A stretch of DNA of 9,131 nucleotides from Bacillota bacterium (GTDB taxonomy: Bacteria > Bacillota > Bacilli > Alicyclobacillales > SLC66), in contig JAJZCJ010000119.1 in the NCBI GenBank assembly GCA_021846145.1, positions 1-9,131 on the forward strand, read 5' to 3'. The notes beneath the pieces were generated by a model. It saw only the letters and a list, made by a program, of their open reading frames with translations, was not told the origin of the DNA and ran no database searches. Positions 1-5,426 of this stretch are shown here, in pieces. Numbering within the stretch: the first letter of the stretch is position 1; each line of letters starts with the position of its first letter. The translations under genes and the position numbers were made by a program.

Positions 1-68
1 AATCGGTCCGGTGTGGAAGCCTAGTGATAGGTGGAGCAGACGGATGCGAATCGGTCGAGGGCTTATCC
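1..68 (+). rRNA. 23S rRNA, 3' end (partial)
   Basis: This is the extreme 3' end of 23S ribosomal RNA, cut at its 5' side by the window edge. It carries the conserved Bacillota tail: GTGTGGAAGC, then GGTGGAGCAGACGGAT, then AATCGGTCGAGGGCTTATCC. The mature end is placed at the final CC (67-68) by analogy with Bacillus and could be off by a few bases. Just past it, CTTATC (62-67) can pair with GATAAG (76-81) around an 8-base loop. That small hairpin has no T tract, so it is not a terminator. No 5S gene follows. Confidence 0.9.
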
Positions 69-120
69 TACGAACGATAAGGAATACTCCGTGTTACGTT
101 TTTCTGTTGAGATCAGATTA

Positions 121-129
121 TGTTATAAT
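121..129 (+). promoter_or_regulatory. Extended -10 promoter before the tRNA cluster
   Basis: TGTTATAAT fits an extended -10 element exactly (TG, one base, then TATAAT at 124-129), 11 bases before the first base of tRNA-Tyr. The -35 side is poor: TTTCTG (101-106) stands at 17 bp spacing, which an extended -10 can tolerate. It probably lets the tRNA cluster be transcribed independently of the upstream rRNA promoter. This is inferred from sequence only. Confidence 0.6.
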
Positions 130-140
130 GAACTTGTTTT

Positions 141-224
141 GGAGGGGTACCAAAGTGGTCAAATGGAGCGGACTGTAAATCCGTTGCGAAAGCTTCGTAG
201 GTTCAAATCCTACCCCCTCCACCA
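141..224 (+). tRNA. tRNA-Tyr (anticodon GTA)
   Basis: This is a class II tRNA of 84 bases including an encoded CCA (222-224). The acceptor stem GGAGGGG (141-147) pairs with CCCCTCC (214-220). The anticodon GTA is at 175-177. A long variable arm lies between the anticodon and T arms. The T stem GTAGG/CCTAC (197-201/209-213) encloses TTCAAAT. It is the first gene of a six-tRNA cluster. Confidence 0.96.
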
Positions 225-244
225 CATTTAATAAGCAAAGATAT

Positions 245-316
245 TGGGGAGTAGCCAAGTGGTAAGGCAACGGACTTTGACTCCGTCATTCGCAGGTTCG
301 ATCCCTGCCTCCCCAG
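245..316 (+). tRNA. tRNA-Gln (anticodon TTG)
   Basis: The acceptor stem TGGGGAG (245-251) pairs with CTCCCCA (309-315), with discriminator G at 316. The weak U1-A72 pair is typical of tRNA-Gln. The anticodon stem ACGGA/TCCGT encloses CTTTGAC with TTG at 277-279. The T stem GCAGG/CCTGC encloses TTCGATC. The 3' CCA is not encoded (the next bases are TTTA), so nucleotidyltransferase must add it. Confidence 0.96.
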
Positions 317-323
317 TTTATTT

Positions 324-399
324 GCTCCCATAGCTCACTCGGTAGAGCGCATCCATGGTAAGGATGAGGTAACCAGTTCGATTCTGGTTGGGAGCTCCA
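324..399 (+). tRNA. tRNA-Thr (anticodon GGT)
   Basis: The acceptor stem GCTCCCA (324-330) pairs with TGGGAGC (389-395), with discriminator T at 396 and an encoded CCA (397-399). The anticodon stem CATCC/GGATG encloses ATGGTAA with GGT at 357-359. It lies 7 bases after tRNA-Gln. Confidence 0.96.
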
Positions 400-406
400 T
401 TAACAT

Positions 407-482
407 CGCGGGGTGGAGCAGTTGGCAGCTCGTCGGGCTCATAACCCGAAGGTCGCAGGTTCAAGTCCTGCCCCCGCAACCA
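407..482 (+). tRNA. Initiator tRNA-fMet (anticodon CAT)
   Basis: This is the initiator rather than the elongator methionine tRNA. The first base C407 faces A478, giving the unpaired 1-72 position that formylation and start selection require. The anticodon stem ends in three G-C pairs (GGG/CCC around CTCATAA). The anticodon CAT is at 440-442. The acceptor pairing is GCGGGG with CCCCGC and CCA is encoded (480-482). Confidence 0.96.
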
Positions 483-490
483 TTTTCTAT

Positions 491-563
<73 letters not shown>

Positions 564-578
564 CTTTTTTGTATATTT

Positions 579-653
579 GGCGCCATAGCCAAGTGGTAAG
601 GCCAAGGTCTGCAAAACCTTCATTCCCCGGTTCGAATCCGGGTGGCGCCTCCA
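579..653 (+). tRNA. tRNA-Cys (anticodon GCA), attachment target
   Basis: The acceptor stem GGCGCCA (579-585) pairs with TGGCGCC (643-649), with discriminator T at 650 and an encoded CCA (651-653). The anticodon stem AAGGT/ACCTT encloses CTGCAAA with GCA at 611-613. It is the last and intact gene of the cluster. Its final 47 bases (607-653) recur at 1714-1760, so it is the probable integration site of the element that follows. Confidence 0.96.
607..653 (+). repeat. Attachment-site repeat, copy 1 (inside tRNA-Cys)
   Basis: This direct repeat spans the anticodon arm through the CCA end of tRNA-Cys and matches 1714-1760 at 46 of 47 bases. The only difference is C646 against T1753. Tyrosine recombinases of tRNA-targeting elements typically use the 3' half of the tRNA as the core site, and the element restores the tRNA on insertion. 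The copy next to the integrase stub is the one joined to the intact 5' half. Confidence 0.85.
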
Positions 654-680
654 AAAAATCTTTTACTGACGCGGTTTATC

Positions 681-706
681 GGCACTTCTCAGAAGTGTCT
701 TTTTTG
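681..706 (+). terminator. Intrinsic terminator after the tRNA cluster
   Basis: GGCACTTC (681-688) pairs with GAAGTGTC (692-699), with one G-T pair and a three-base loop, followed directly by seven T (700-706). This fits rho-independent termination of the tRNA transcript. If the element brought in the current 3' half of tRNA-Cys, this terminator came with it. Confidence 0.85.
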
Positions 707-744
707 TTTTCGTCTACGCTCGTTTACCATCCAGAAAATAGGGG

Positions 745-906
745 TTATTTTTTTGCAATCCGTATCGCCTCATCAAAGGCGGCGGCTTCTTTCTGCACGT
801 TCGGTAGCAGATGGCTATAGGTATCCAGTGTGATTTGAATGTTGCTGTGGCCTAGCCTCTCGCTCACGATTTTGGGGTGTACGCCTTGCGAGAGTAGTAA
901 GGAGAG
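745..906 (-). pseudogene. Tyrosine recombinase (integrase), C-terminal remnant
   Basis: The minus strand encodes about 53 residues ending at TAA (745-747). They match the C-terminal catalytic end of phage-type tyrosine integrases: SLLLSQGVHPKIVSERLGH, then SNIQITLDTYSHLLPNV, then an Ala-rich tail. The GH histidine and the nucleophilic tyrosine in DTYSH are present. Similarity fades upstream near 906: the expected HDLRHTHAS motif with a catalytic arginine is replaced by HNLQRKL, and the frame meets a TGA at about 936-934. At least three quarters of the enzyme is missing, so it cannot be active. It lies where an integrase for the tRNA-Cys site would be. Confidence 0.85.
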
Positions 907-1070
907 CTTCCTTTGCAGATTATGCGCTGGTTGTCACGCCAAATTGGTTAACCAATTTTTCGGTGTCCAAGACAAGTAATGTTTTCGCGGTTACATGGGG
1001 TACGGCACCAACTGTTGCGCAAACCAAAACGGAGCAAGAAGACAGGGAAGTTTATCAAGGGATGAACTGA
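903..1070 (+). pseudogene. Possible 3' fragment of an unknown gene
   Basis: A plus-strand frame reads protein-like sequence (FADYALVVTPNWLTNF, then VFAVTWGTAPTVAQ, then an acidic stretch) and stops at TGA 1068-1070. There is no usable start codon in frame after the previous stop at 831-833. It begins about where integrase similarity ends, so it may be the tail of an element gene joined to the integrase stub by a deletion. A stable hairpin follows within two bases of the stop. I do not recognise the family, and a chance open frame is possible. Confidence 0.25.
941..958. repeat. Perfect 18-base palindrome
   Basis: AAATTGGTTAACCAATTT is a perfect self-complementary sequence inside the decayed element, followed by two more T. 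It could be an operator or a remnant of a recombination site, or it could have arisen by chance. It lies in the unassigned stretch between the integrase stub and the toxin. Confidence 0.45.
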
Positions 1071-1071
1071 A

Positions 1072-1107
1072 GGGCGGCTTGGCGATGGCTGGGCCGTCCG
1101 GATTTGT
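1072..1107 (+). terminator. Strong hairpin, possible weak terminator
   Basis: GGGCGGCTTGGC (1072-1083) pairs fully with GCTGGGCCGTCC (1088-1099) over 12 positions, counting G-T wobbles, around the loop GATG. The wobbles favour the plus-strand RNA; on the minus strand they become A-C mismatches. The downstream GGATTTGTT is a poor T tract, so termination would be inefficient. Its place two bases after the plus-strand stop suggests it once ended that gene. Confidence 0.4.
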
Positions 1108-1408
1108 TAACGGGGTTTAAGCTGTTTTACGCGCCGTTCAGCTTGCTTATAAATGTTCTCATGTGACCCAATGATAAATACAACGCATGTATCTTCCTGA
1201 ATACGGTAAACCGCACGATAGGTGCCCCCTTGCGCCGTGAATTCGAGGGAACGAAACCCTTTCAAACGTCCATGTAATGTCTGACCTGCTGTAGGGTCAA
1301 TTTTCAATTTTGCGATGGTTGATTTTGCTTTCAGCTGAACTGCTTGTCCAATTTGAGCAAATCCTTTACATCTTCAGGGTGTAAAACAATTTGATATTGA
1401 CTAGTCAA
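1107..1408 (-). pseudogene. RelE/ParE-like toxin, frameshifted
   Basis: The start is TTG at 1408-1406, with AGGAGG (1421-1416) seven bases upstream. The first frame reads MTSQYQIVLHPEDVKDLLKL then DKQFS and stops at TGA (1333-1331). The next frame continues with QLKAKSTIAKLKIDP, then GRLKGFRSLEF, YRAVYRI and VVFIIGSHENIY, ending at TAA (1109-1107). Joined near 1339-1342 they give about 100 residues with the RelE/ParE order: N-terminal strand and helices, then the central YR.VYRI strand and the ..GSHE..Y end. Inserting a single base there (CAGTT to CAGGTT) restores one frame. The start overlaps the antitoxin stop, so the pair was translationally coupled. As it stands the toxin is probably dead, unless the shift is a sequencing error. 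Confidence 0.75.
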
Positions 1409-1679
1409 GCCCCAGCCTCCTTACCACCTCATCAAAAGGAATGGTCTTGCCAGCTTTAAAATCCTCAATCGCTTTTTCTCCCAGAAGCCTCATTGCTTCT
1501 ATTTGCGCGGCTGTCGGTTCCTTTTCGGCCTTCTTGTTTGGCTTGATTTTAATAACTCCCTCACCAATTTCCACGATGTCCCCTGTGTGCAGCTTATCGC
1601 GAAACGTCTTTGACGCGACAAGCCTACCTACAGAATCCATCTTAAACGTTATTGAACTCTTGGCTTTCTTTTCAGCCAT
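1401..1679 (-). CDS. AbrB/SpoVT-like antitoxin
   Basis: This 92-residue protein has an N-terminal segment (about 10-46) of the AbrB/MazE swapped-hairpin type: ITFKMDSVGRLVASKTFRDK followed by LHTGDIVEIGEGVIKIKP. This corresponds to the usual VGRIVIPKE-R-LGI-GD-LEI pattern. The C-terminal tail (about 56-92) is helical and charged, ending KAGKTIPFDEVVRRLGL, like toxin-wrapping tails. I chose ATG 1679 because AGGTG (1690-1686) lies six bases upstream. A longer frame back to 1763 would translate the antisense of the tRNA-Cys copy and is not credible. The role inferred is to neutralise the adjacent toxin and repress its own promoter. AbrB-type antitoxins more often pair with MazF or VapC toxins. 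Confidence 0.75.
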   Translation of the reverse strand: MAEKKAKSSITFKMDSVGRLVASKTFRDKLHTGDIVEIGEGVIKIKPNKKAEKEPTAAQIEAMRLLGEKAIEDFKAGKTIPFDEVVRRLGLD

Positions 1680-1713
1680 GACCATCACCTCATCTTCAGC
1701 ATATGCGATTTCA

Positions 1714-1760
1714 GTCTGCAAAACCTTCATTCCCCGGTTCGAATCCGGGTGGTGCCTCCA
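1714..1760 (+). repeat. Attachment-site repeat, copy 2 (displaced tRNA-Cys 3' half)
   Basis: This is the second copy of the tRNA-Cys 3' half, from the anticodon stem to CCA, with T1753 in place of C646. It lacks the 5' half (D arm and 5' acceptor strand), so it cannot make a tRNA. It marks the far end of the integrated element and is probably the original chromosomal tRNA end displaced by insertion. It lies directly upstream of the antitoxin start on the other strand, so the antitoxin promoter must sit within or beyond it. Confidence 0.85.
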
Positions 1761-1780
1761 CAATATATTTTTTAATGAAG

Positions 1781-1812
1781 CGGCTTTTCGTTTATGGAAG
1801 GCTGTTTTTTTA
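1781..1812 (+). terminator. Intrinsic terminator after the displaced tRNA copy
   Basis: CGGCTTTTC (1781-1789 region) pairs with GAAGGCTG (about 1797-1804), with one bulged T and a loop of about seven bases, followed by a run of seven T. It stands about 20 bases after the displaced CCA end, so it was probably the original terminator of the tRNA cluster before insertion. Confidence 0.65.
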
Positions 1813-1830
1813 TTTGCCTCTTAAATTAAC

Positions 1831-1862
1831 AAAAAGGCTCCCCCCAGTTCATATAGGAAGCC
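1831..1862 (-). terminator. Intrinsic terminator of the RsfA-like gene
   Basis: Read on the minus strand, GGCTTCC (1862-1856) pairs with GGGAGCC (1842-1836), with one G-T pair and a 13-base loop, followed by five T (1835-1831). It lies about 30 bases after the stop of the RsfA-like gene and faces the plus-strand terminator at 1781-1812, giving a convergent boundary. Confidence 0.75.
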
Positions 1863-1893
1863 GTGATTGTTCCAGTCGGTTCAATAATAACTA

Positions 1894-2811
1894 CTATTGA
1901 TTTGCTGCTTCATTTTTTTCTGCTAAGGAAACCGTCTTATTGACCGTTGTGATCGCAGCTTGTGTCTGGATTTCTGCTTCCTTTTGTCCTGGAAGCATGG
2001 AAGTCATTTGTGAAGCAAAGTCAGTGATCGAGCGAACCAAGACGCCCTTCTCTTCATTGAGTCGATTAATTTCAGCAGTAAGTTCTTTATTCTTAACAAG
2101 CGATTCCCATAATTGGGTTTCCAACCGCTGGATTTGCTTGGCATTGGTCGTGCGTAGCTCTTCAAGTTGAGAACCCATTCGATCGTATTCCTGCTTCATT
2201 TGTGTAACTTGTCCTTGCATGTTTTGATATTCGCGAGTAGAAGAAGATTTAAGCAACTCATAGGATTCAGATAATTGTTGGTATTTTCTTATCGAATCTT
2301 GTAAAGTTTGTACGTTTTCATATAATTCTTGCTCTTTTTCTGCATAATGCAATTCAAGTTGGTGTATTTCATCTTCTAGGGAGTGAATTGATTGATTTGC
2401 TTCACCTAAGTGAACAGTTTGTTCCTCATATCGGTGTTCGACATTTTTGCGCTCTTCGATCATCTCAATTACTGAGTTAATAAGTCGTTCAGAGGAAGTG
2501 TTCTCTCCGTCGCTGTATGCTTTTAAGCCTTCGTTCATCGGCTTCGATGTAATTTGCTCATTTAGTTTATAAATCCTTGATTTTAATCCTGTTTGTCTTG
2601 CGCGATAAAATTCTTCTTTACAAGTGCGTTTAATAAATAAGTTCCATCGCCAATAATTTGCTCGCTTTTTATGTAACCCACCGGTTTCGTACTCAAATTG
2701 TTCGCACGCGTCCAATACTGATCCACCGTGGGAAACATGGCGCAAAATTAAATTTTTCAGCTGACTGCTTTTTTCGGACGACCATCCAGTCGTCGAATTT
2801 GCGTACGCCAT
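1894..2811 (-). CDS. RsfA-like DNA-binding protein with long coiled coil
   Basis: The protein has 305 residues from ATG 2811. Residues about 8-75 resemble the N-terminal Myb-like domain of RsfA-family regulators: a leading Trp (GWSSEKS), LILRHVSHGGSVLDACEQFE, and a Trp-rich ANYWRWNLFIKR helix. In Bacillus subtilis RsfA is a prespore regulator made under sigma-F. Residues about 105-260 are heptad-like, rich in Glu, Gln, Leu and Lys, and should form a long dimeric coiled coil. The tail (about 262-305) is less ordered. There is no signal peptide or membrane segment. The start is uncertain: the frame extends to 2877, but those residues overlap an apparent -10 element and look non-coding. Sporulation-linked regulation is inferred from the family only. 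Confidence 0.75.
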   Translation of the reverse strand: MAYANSTTGWSSEKSSQLKNLILRHVSHGGSVLDACEQFEYETGGLHKKRANYWRWNLFIKRTCKEEFYRARQTGLKSRIYKLNEQITSKPMNEGLKAYSDGENTSSERLINSVIEMIEERKNVEHRYEEQTVHLGEANQSIHSLEDEIHQLELHYAEKEQELYENVQTLQDSIRKYQQLSESYELLKSSSTREYQNMQGQVTQMKQEYDRMGSQLEELRTTNAKQIQRLETQLWESLVKNKELTAEINRLNEEKGVLVRSITDFASQMTSMLPGQKEAEIQTQAAITTVNKTVSLAEKNEAANQ

Positions 2812-2821
2812 CTTTCCAATG

Positions 2822-2839
2822 CCACCCCTCGTGATTATA
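2822..2839 (-). promoter_or_regulatory. Putative -10 and leader of the RsfA-like gene
   Basis: On the minus strand TATAAT (2839-2834) lies 22 bases before ATG 2811, with GAGGGGTGG (2830-2822) between them as a possible ribosome-binding stretch, farther from the ATG than usual (about 10-14 bases). I see no convincing -35. I compared the region with sigma-F and sigma-G consensus sequences and found no good match. It supports placing the start inside rather than upstream of 2834. Confidence 0.35.
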
Positions 2840-2903
2840 TGCCTATAGCTTACCATTTTAACGACAAATTTCAACATTAATAAGCAAAATGTTTGAAACT
2901 GAA

Positions 2904-4070
2904 CTAAAGGGGGAACTGATTGCTAATGGTTTTCCCCACCTGATGCATTATATCTGCTGATTGTACGAGCGCGAGACGTACATAGCCTTCGCCATATTTT
3001 CCAAAACCATTACCTGGAACACTGATTATACCTGTGTCTTTAAGTAATTGCTTGGAAAATGTATCTGATTTCAAATGCTTAGGTGTTTTTAACCACACAA
3101 ACATAGTGCCTAATGGTTTTATCACTGGCCATCCCGCATGCAAAAGAGGAGCCAAGAGAGCATCTCTTCGATTCTGATATTCCTGGCGATTTTGCTCAAT
3201 AAAATCAACTTCATGAGTGAGCGCATGCGCACCTGCAATTTGGATGGCAGTAAACACACCATAATCAATTTGTGATTTTAATTTTGCAAGTGTTTTTAGT
3301 ATTTGTTGATTGCCTGCCGCAAATGCCAAACGTGGTCCAGCAAAATTAAATGTTTTGGAAAAGGAAAACAGTTCAATTCCAACTTCTTTCGCGCCGGGTG
3401 TTTGAAGGAATGAGGGCGCTGTGTATCCGTCAAAAACTAATTCAATATATGCCGCATCATGAACAACAAAAATTTGGTTGCGTTGAGCAAAAGTGACCAA
3501 TTGTGCAAAAAAATCAGGCGGAGCAACAGCGGTGGTAGGATTGCTAGGATAATTTACTATCATCATTTTTGCTTTTTTCAAAATATTAGAAGGGATATTA
3601 TCTAAGTCGGGTAAAAAGTTATTTTCTTTAATCAAAGGCATTAAATAAGGTATACCACCTGCCAATAGTACGGATACTTCATAAATAGGATATCCGGGAT
3701 CGGGCAGCAAAACAATGTCCCCTGGGTTGATAAAAGCCAGCGCCAAGTGGGCTAGCGCATCTTGTGCGCCCATAGTTACCAGTACTTCATTGTCTGGCGA
3801 GACACGCACTTGATAGCGACGATCTAAAAATTCTGCTATTGCATTTTTAAATAGCTCAATTCCTTCTGTTCGTTGATAGCCGTAAATGCCTTGTTGATCA
3901 AGCGCCATTTTCAGTGTTTCTGGCAAAATTTTTGGCGGTGGCATATCTGGTGAGCCAATGCCAAGATCGATCACATTTTTGCCCGCTAAACGTCGTTCGT
4001 TTGCAATATCGATTAACTCATAAAAGACAGCTTCAGTAACAGTTTGCATGCGGTGCGCTGGATTAAACAT
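2904..4070 (-). CDS. Class I/II PLP-dependent aminotransferase (DapL-like)
   Basis: This 388-residue protein has the length usual for fold-type I aminotransferases. Landmarks are LGIGSPDMPPP (36-46), NYPSNPT (173-179, cofactor and substrate contacts), Asp205 in VVHDAAY (pyridine nitrogen), Lys239 in SFSKTF (Schiff base), Arg247 (phosphate) and Arg365 in VRLAL (substrate carboxylate). The GIGSPD-PPP opening and SKTFN-AG motif are typical of the LL-diaminopimelate aminotransferase-like group, so amino donor transfer to a keto acid is certain in kind but not in substrate. I chose ATG 4070 because AGGAAGAAGG precedes it by six bases. The longer frame to 4235 would run into the divergent flavoprotein gene. 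It is not next to other lysine-pathway genes here. Confidence 0.9.
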   Translation of the reverse strand: MFNPAHRMQTVTEAVFYELIDIANERRLAGKNVIDLGIGSPDMPPPKILPETLKMALDQQGIYGYQRTEGIELFKNAIAEFLDRRYQVRVSPDNEVLVTMGAQDALAHLALAFINPGDIVLLPDPGYPIYEVSVLLAGGIPYLMPLIKENNFLPDLDNIPSNILKKAKMMIVNYPSNPTTAVAPPDFFAQLVTFAQRNQIFVVHDAAYIELVFDGYTAPSFLQTPGAKEVGIELFSFSKTFNFAGPRLAFAAGNQQILKTLAKLKSQIDYGVFTAIQIAGAHALTHEVDFIEQNRQEYQNRRDALLAPLLHAGWPVIKPLGTMFVWLKTPKHLKSDTFSKQLLKDTGIISVPGNGFGKYGEGYVRLALVQSADIMHQVGKTISNQFPL

Positions 4071-4093
4071 CAAATACCTTCTTCCTAGCATTC

Positions 4094-4111
4094 GTATACA
4101 GTATATTATAC
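4094..4111. promoter_or_regulatory. AT-rich divergent promoter region with inverted repeat
   Basis: Between the aminotransferase and flavoprotein starts lies GTATACAGTATATTATAC, whose ends GTATA and TATAC form an imperfect inverted repeat. It contains a minus-strand TATAAT (4110-4105) and a plus-strand TATATT (4102-4107), so both divergent genes could start here. Neither has a good -35 at the right distance. A shared operator is possible but speculative. Confidence 0.35.
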
Positions 4112-4145
4112 ATGGAGTAAATGCATAGAAGGAGACAAACTGCGA

Positions 4146-5423
4146 ATGAACAATAGTGTACCAGATATAATCGTCGTGGGAGGTGGCCCAGCCGGACTTT
4201 TTGCCGCGATTGCTGCAGGTCAACATGGAGCGCACGTGATGTTACTAGAAAAAGGGGATCGATTGGGTAAAAAGTTGCTTATTTCTGGTGGTGGTAGATG
4301 CAATGTCACGAATTCGCAAGGCATCGCTCATCTCATTGAAAACACTCCTGGAAACGGACGATTTTTACATAGTGTGTATGCTAAGTGGTCCAATCAAGAA
4401 ATTATCCACTTTTTTACCACTCGTGGTGTGCAATTGGTGGAGGAAGATCATGGCCGTTTGTTTCCTGCCACACATCGGGCAATGACGATTTTGCAAACTT
4501 TAATAGATGAAATGCAGCACTTGGGAGTAGAGATTCGATTAAACCAACCTGTTCGACAGATATTGTTTGAGCAGGGGAAATTCATGGGATTGATCACTGA
4601 CCAAGGGATCTTGAATGCAAAAGCGGTGGTGATCGCGACGGGAGGAATCACGGCACAAGCAACCGGTTCAACTGGAGATGGCTATCGGTTTGCAAAGTCG
4701 GTTGGGCATCGGATTGTTGCGCCGTATCCTACGTCAGTACCAATTGTATCTAGTGATTTGCGAATTACTACTCACCTATTGCAGGGAATTGCAGTGCGAG
4801 GTGTGAATGTAAAATTACTGGATCAGCGCAAGAAGGTATTAGCCAATGAGGAAGGAGATTTGCTTTTTACGCATTTCGGATTTTCTGGACCGGTGGCGTT
4901 AAGACTTAGTCAATACTTGGTGAAGGTAAGCCACCGACACCAACAGGAAAATTGTATTATTCAGATTGACTTTGTGCCTGCTAAGTCACTTGACGAGGTG
5001 AAAAAGGAGCTCCACGAAGCTGCTTCCCATCAGCCCAAAAAATTAGTTAAGCAAATTGTTAAAGCATATGTGCCTGAAAGACTGGCGGATGTGCTGATCA
5101 ATGAGGTGGGCTTGGAGGGGAAGCGCGCGTTAGATTATGTGCAAACAAACTGGGATATACTGGCGTTGCAAATCAAACGCTGGCGTATAGAAGTTGATGG
5201 CACGTTGGGTATTGATCGCGCGTTTGTTACAGGCGGCGGGGTGGATTTAAAAGGGGTTGAGCCGTACACAATGGCGTCCAAGTATGTTAGGGGAATGTAT
5301 TTTGCGGGGGAATTACTTGACCTGCATGCACATACCGGCGGATACAATATTACTGCTGCGTTTTCCACTGGATATGTGGCAGGGAGTAGTGCTGCATTAT
5401 ATATAGTTGAAAGCGAGGAGTAA
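4146..5423 (+). CDS. HI0933/BaiN-family NAD(P)/FAD-dependent oxidoreductase
   Basis: This 425-residue flavoprotein belongs to the HI0933/YhiN/BaiN family. An N-terminal Rossmann FAD site (VVGGGPAG, 10-17) is followed by LLEKGDRLGKKLL and the family signature SGGGRCNVTN (47-56). The C-terminal FAD site reads GMYFAGELLD then TGGYNITAAFSTG. The middle region is the family's inserted domain. Members are soluble; BaiN was linked to bile-acid reduction in a gut Clostridium, but the native substrate in most Bacillota is unknown and should not be transferred. AAGGAG (4129-4134) lies 11 bases before the ATG. Its stop overlaps the start of folB, so it heads a probable operon. Confidence 0.9.
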   Translation: MNNSVPDIIVVGGGPAGLFAAIAAGQHGAHVMLLEKGDRLGKKLLISGGGRCNVTNSQGIAHLIENTPGNGRFLHSVYAKWSNQEIIHFFTTRGVQLVEEDHGRLFPATHRAMTILQTLIDEMQHLGVEIRLNQPVRQILFEQGKFMGLITDQGILNAKAVVIATGGITAQATGSTGDGYRFAKSVGHRIVAPYPTSVPIVSSDLRITTHLLQGIAVRGVNVKLLDQRKKVLANEEGDLLFTHFGFSGPVALRLSQYLVKVSHRHQQENCIIQIDFVPAKSLDEVKKELHEAASHQPKKLVKQIVKAYVPERLADVLINEVGLEGKRALDYVQTNWDILALQIKRWRIEVDGTLGIDRAFVTGGGVDLKGVEPYTMASKYVRGMYFAGELLDLHAHTGGYNITAAFSTGYVAGSSAALYIVESEE

Positions 5424-5426
5424 ATG

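Larger units (their letters stand above)
607..1760. mobile_element. Decayed integrative element in tRNA-Cys
   Basis: The interval is bounded by 47-base direct repeats of the tRNA-Cys 3' half with a period of 1107 bases. The order is: integrase stub adjacent to the intact tRNA, an unassigned coding fragment, a frameshifted toxin and an intact-looking antitoxin. Integrase next to the target tRNA plus a displaced tRNA 3' copy at the far end is the layout of tRNA-integrated islands. No structural, replication or conjugation genes remain, so most of the element has probably been deleted. The boundaries follow the repeats; the age and original type are unknown. Confidence 0.75.

Noticed and set aside
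69..140. A 5S rRNA gene between 23S and tRNA-Tyr
   Set aside because: The interval is too short and has no 5S-like conserved loops.
1331..1345. Programmed ribosomal frameshift in the toxin
   Set aside because: There is no slippery heptamer or stimulatory structure I can see; a one-base deletion explains it more simply.
1680..1763. Longer antitoxin start giving 28 extra residues
   Set aside because: The extra residues are antisense of the displaced tRNA-Cys copy, while ATG 1679 has its own well-spaced binding site.
4071..4235. Aminotransferase extended by 55 residues at the N-terminus
   Set aside because: It would overlap the divergent flavoprotein gene, has no binding site, and the extra residues do not resemble the family. 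ATG 4070 has a good site.
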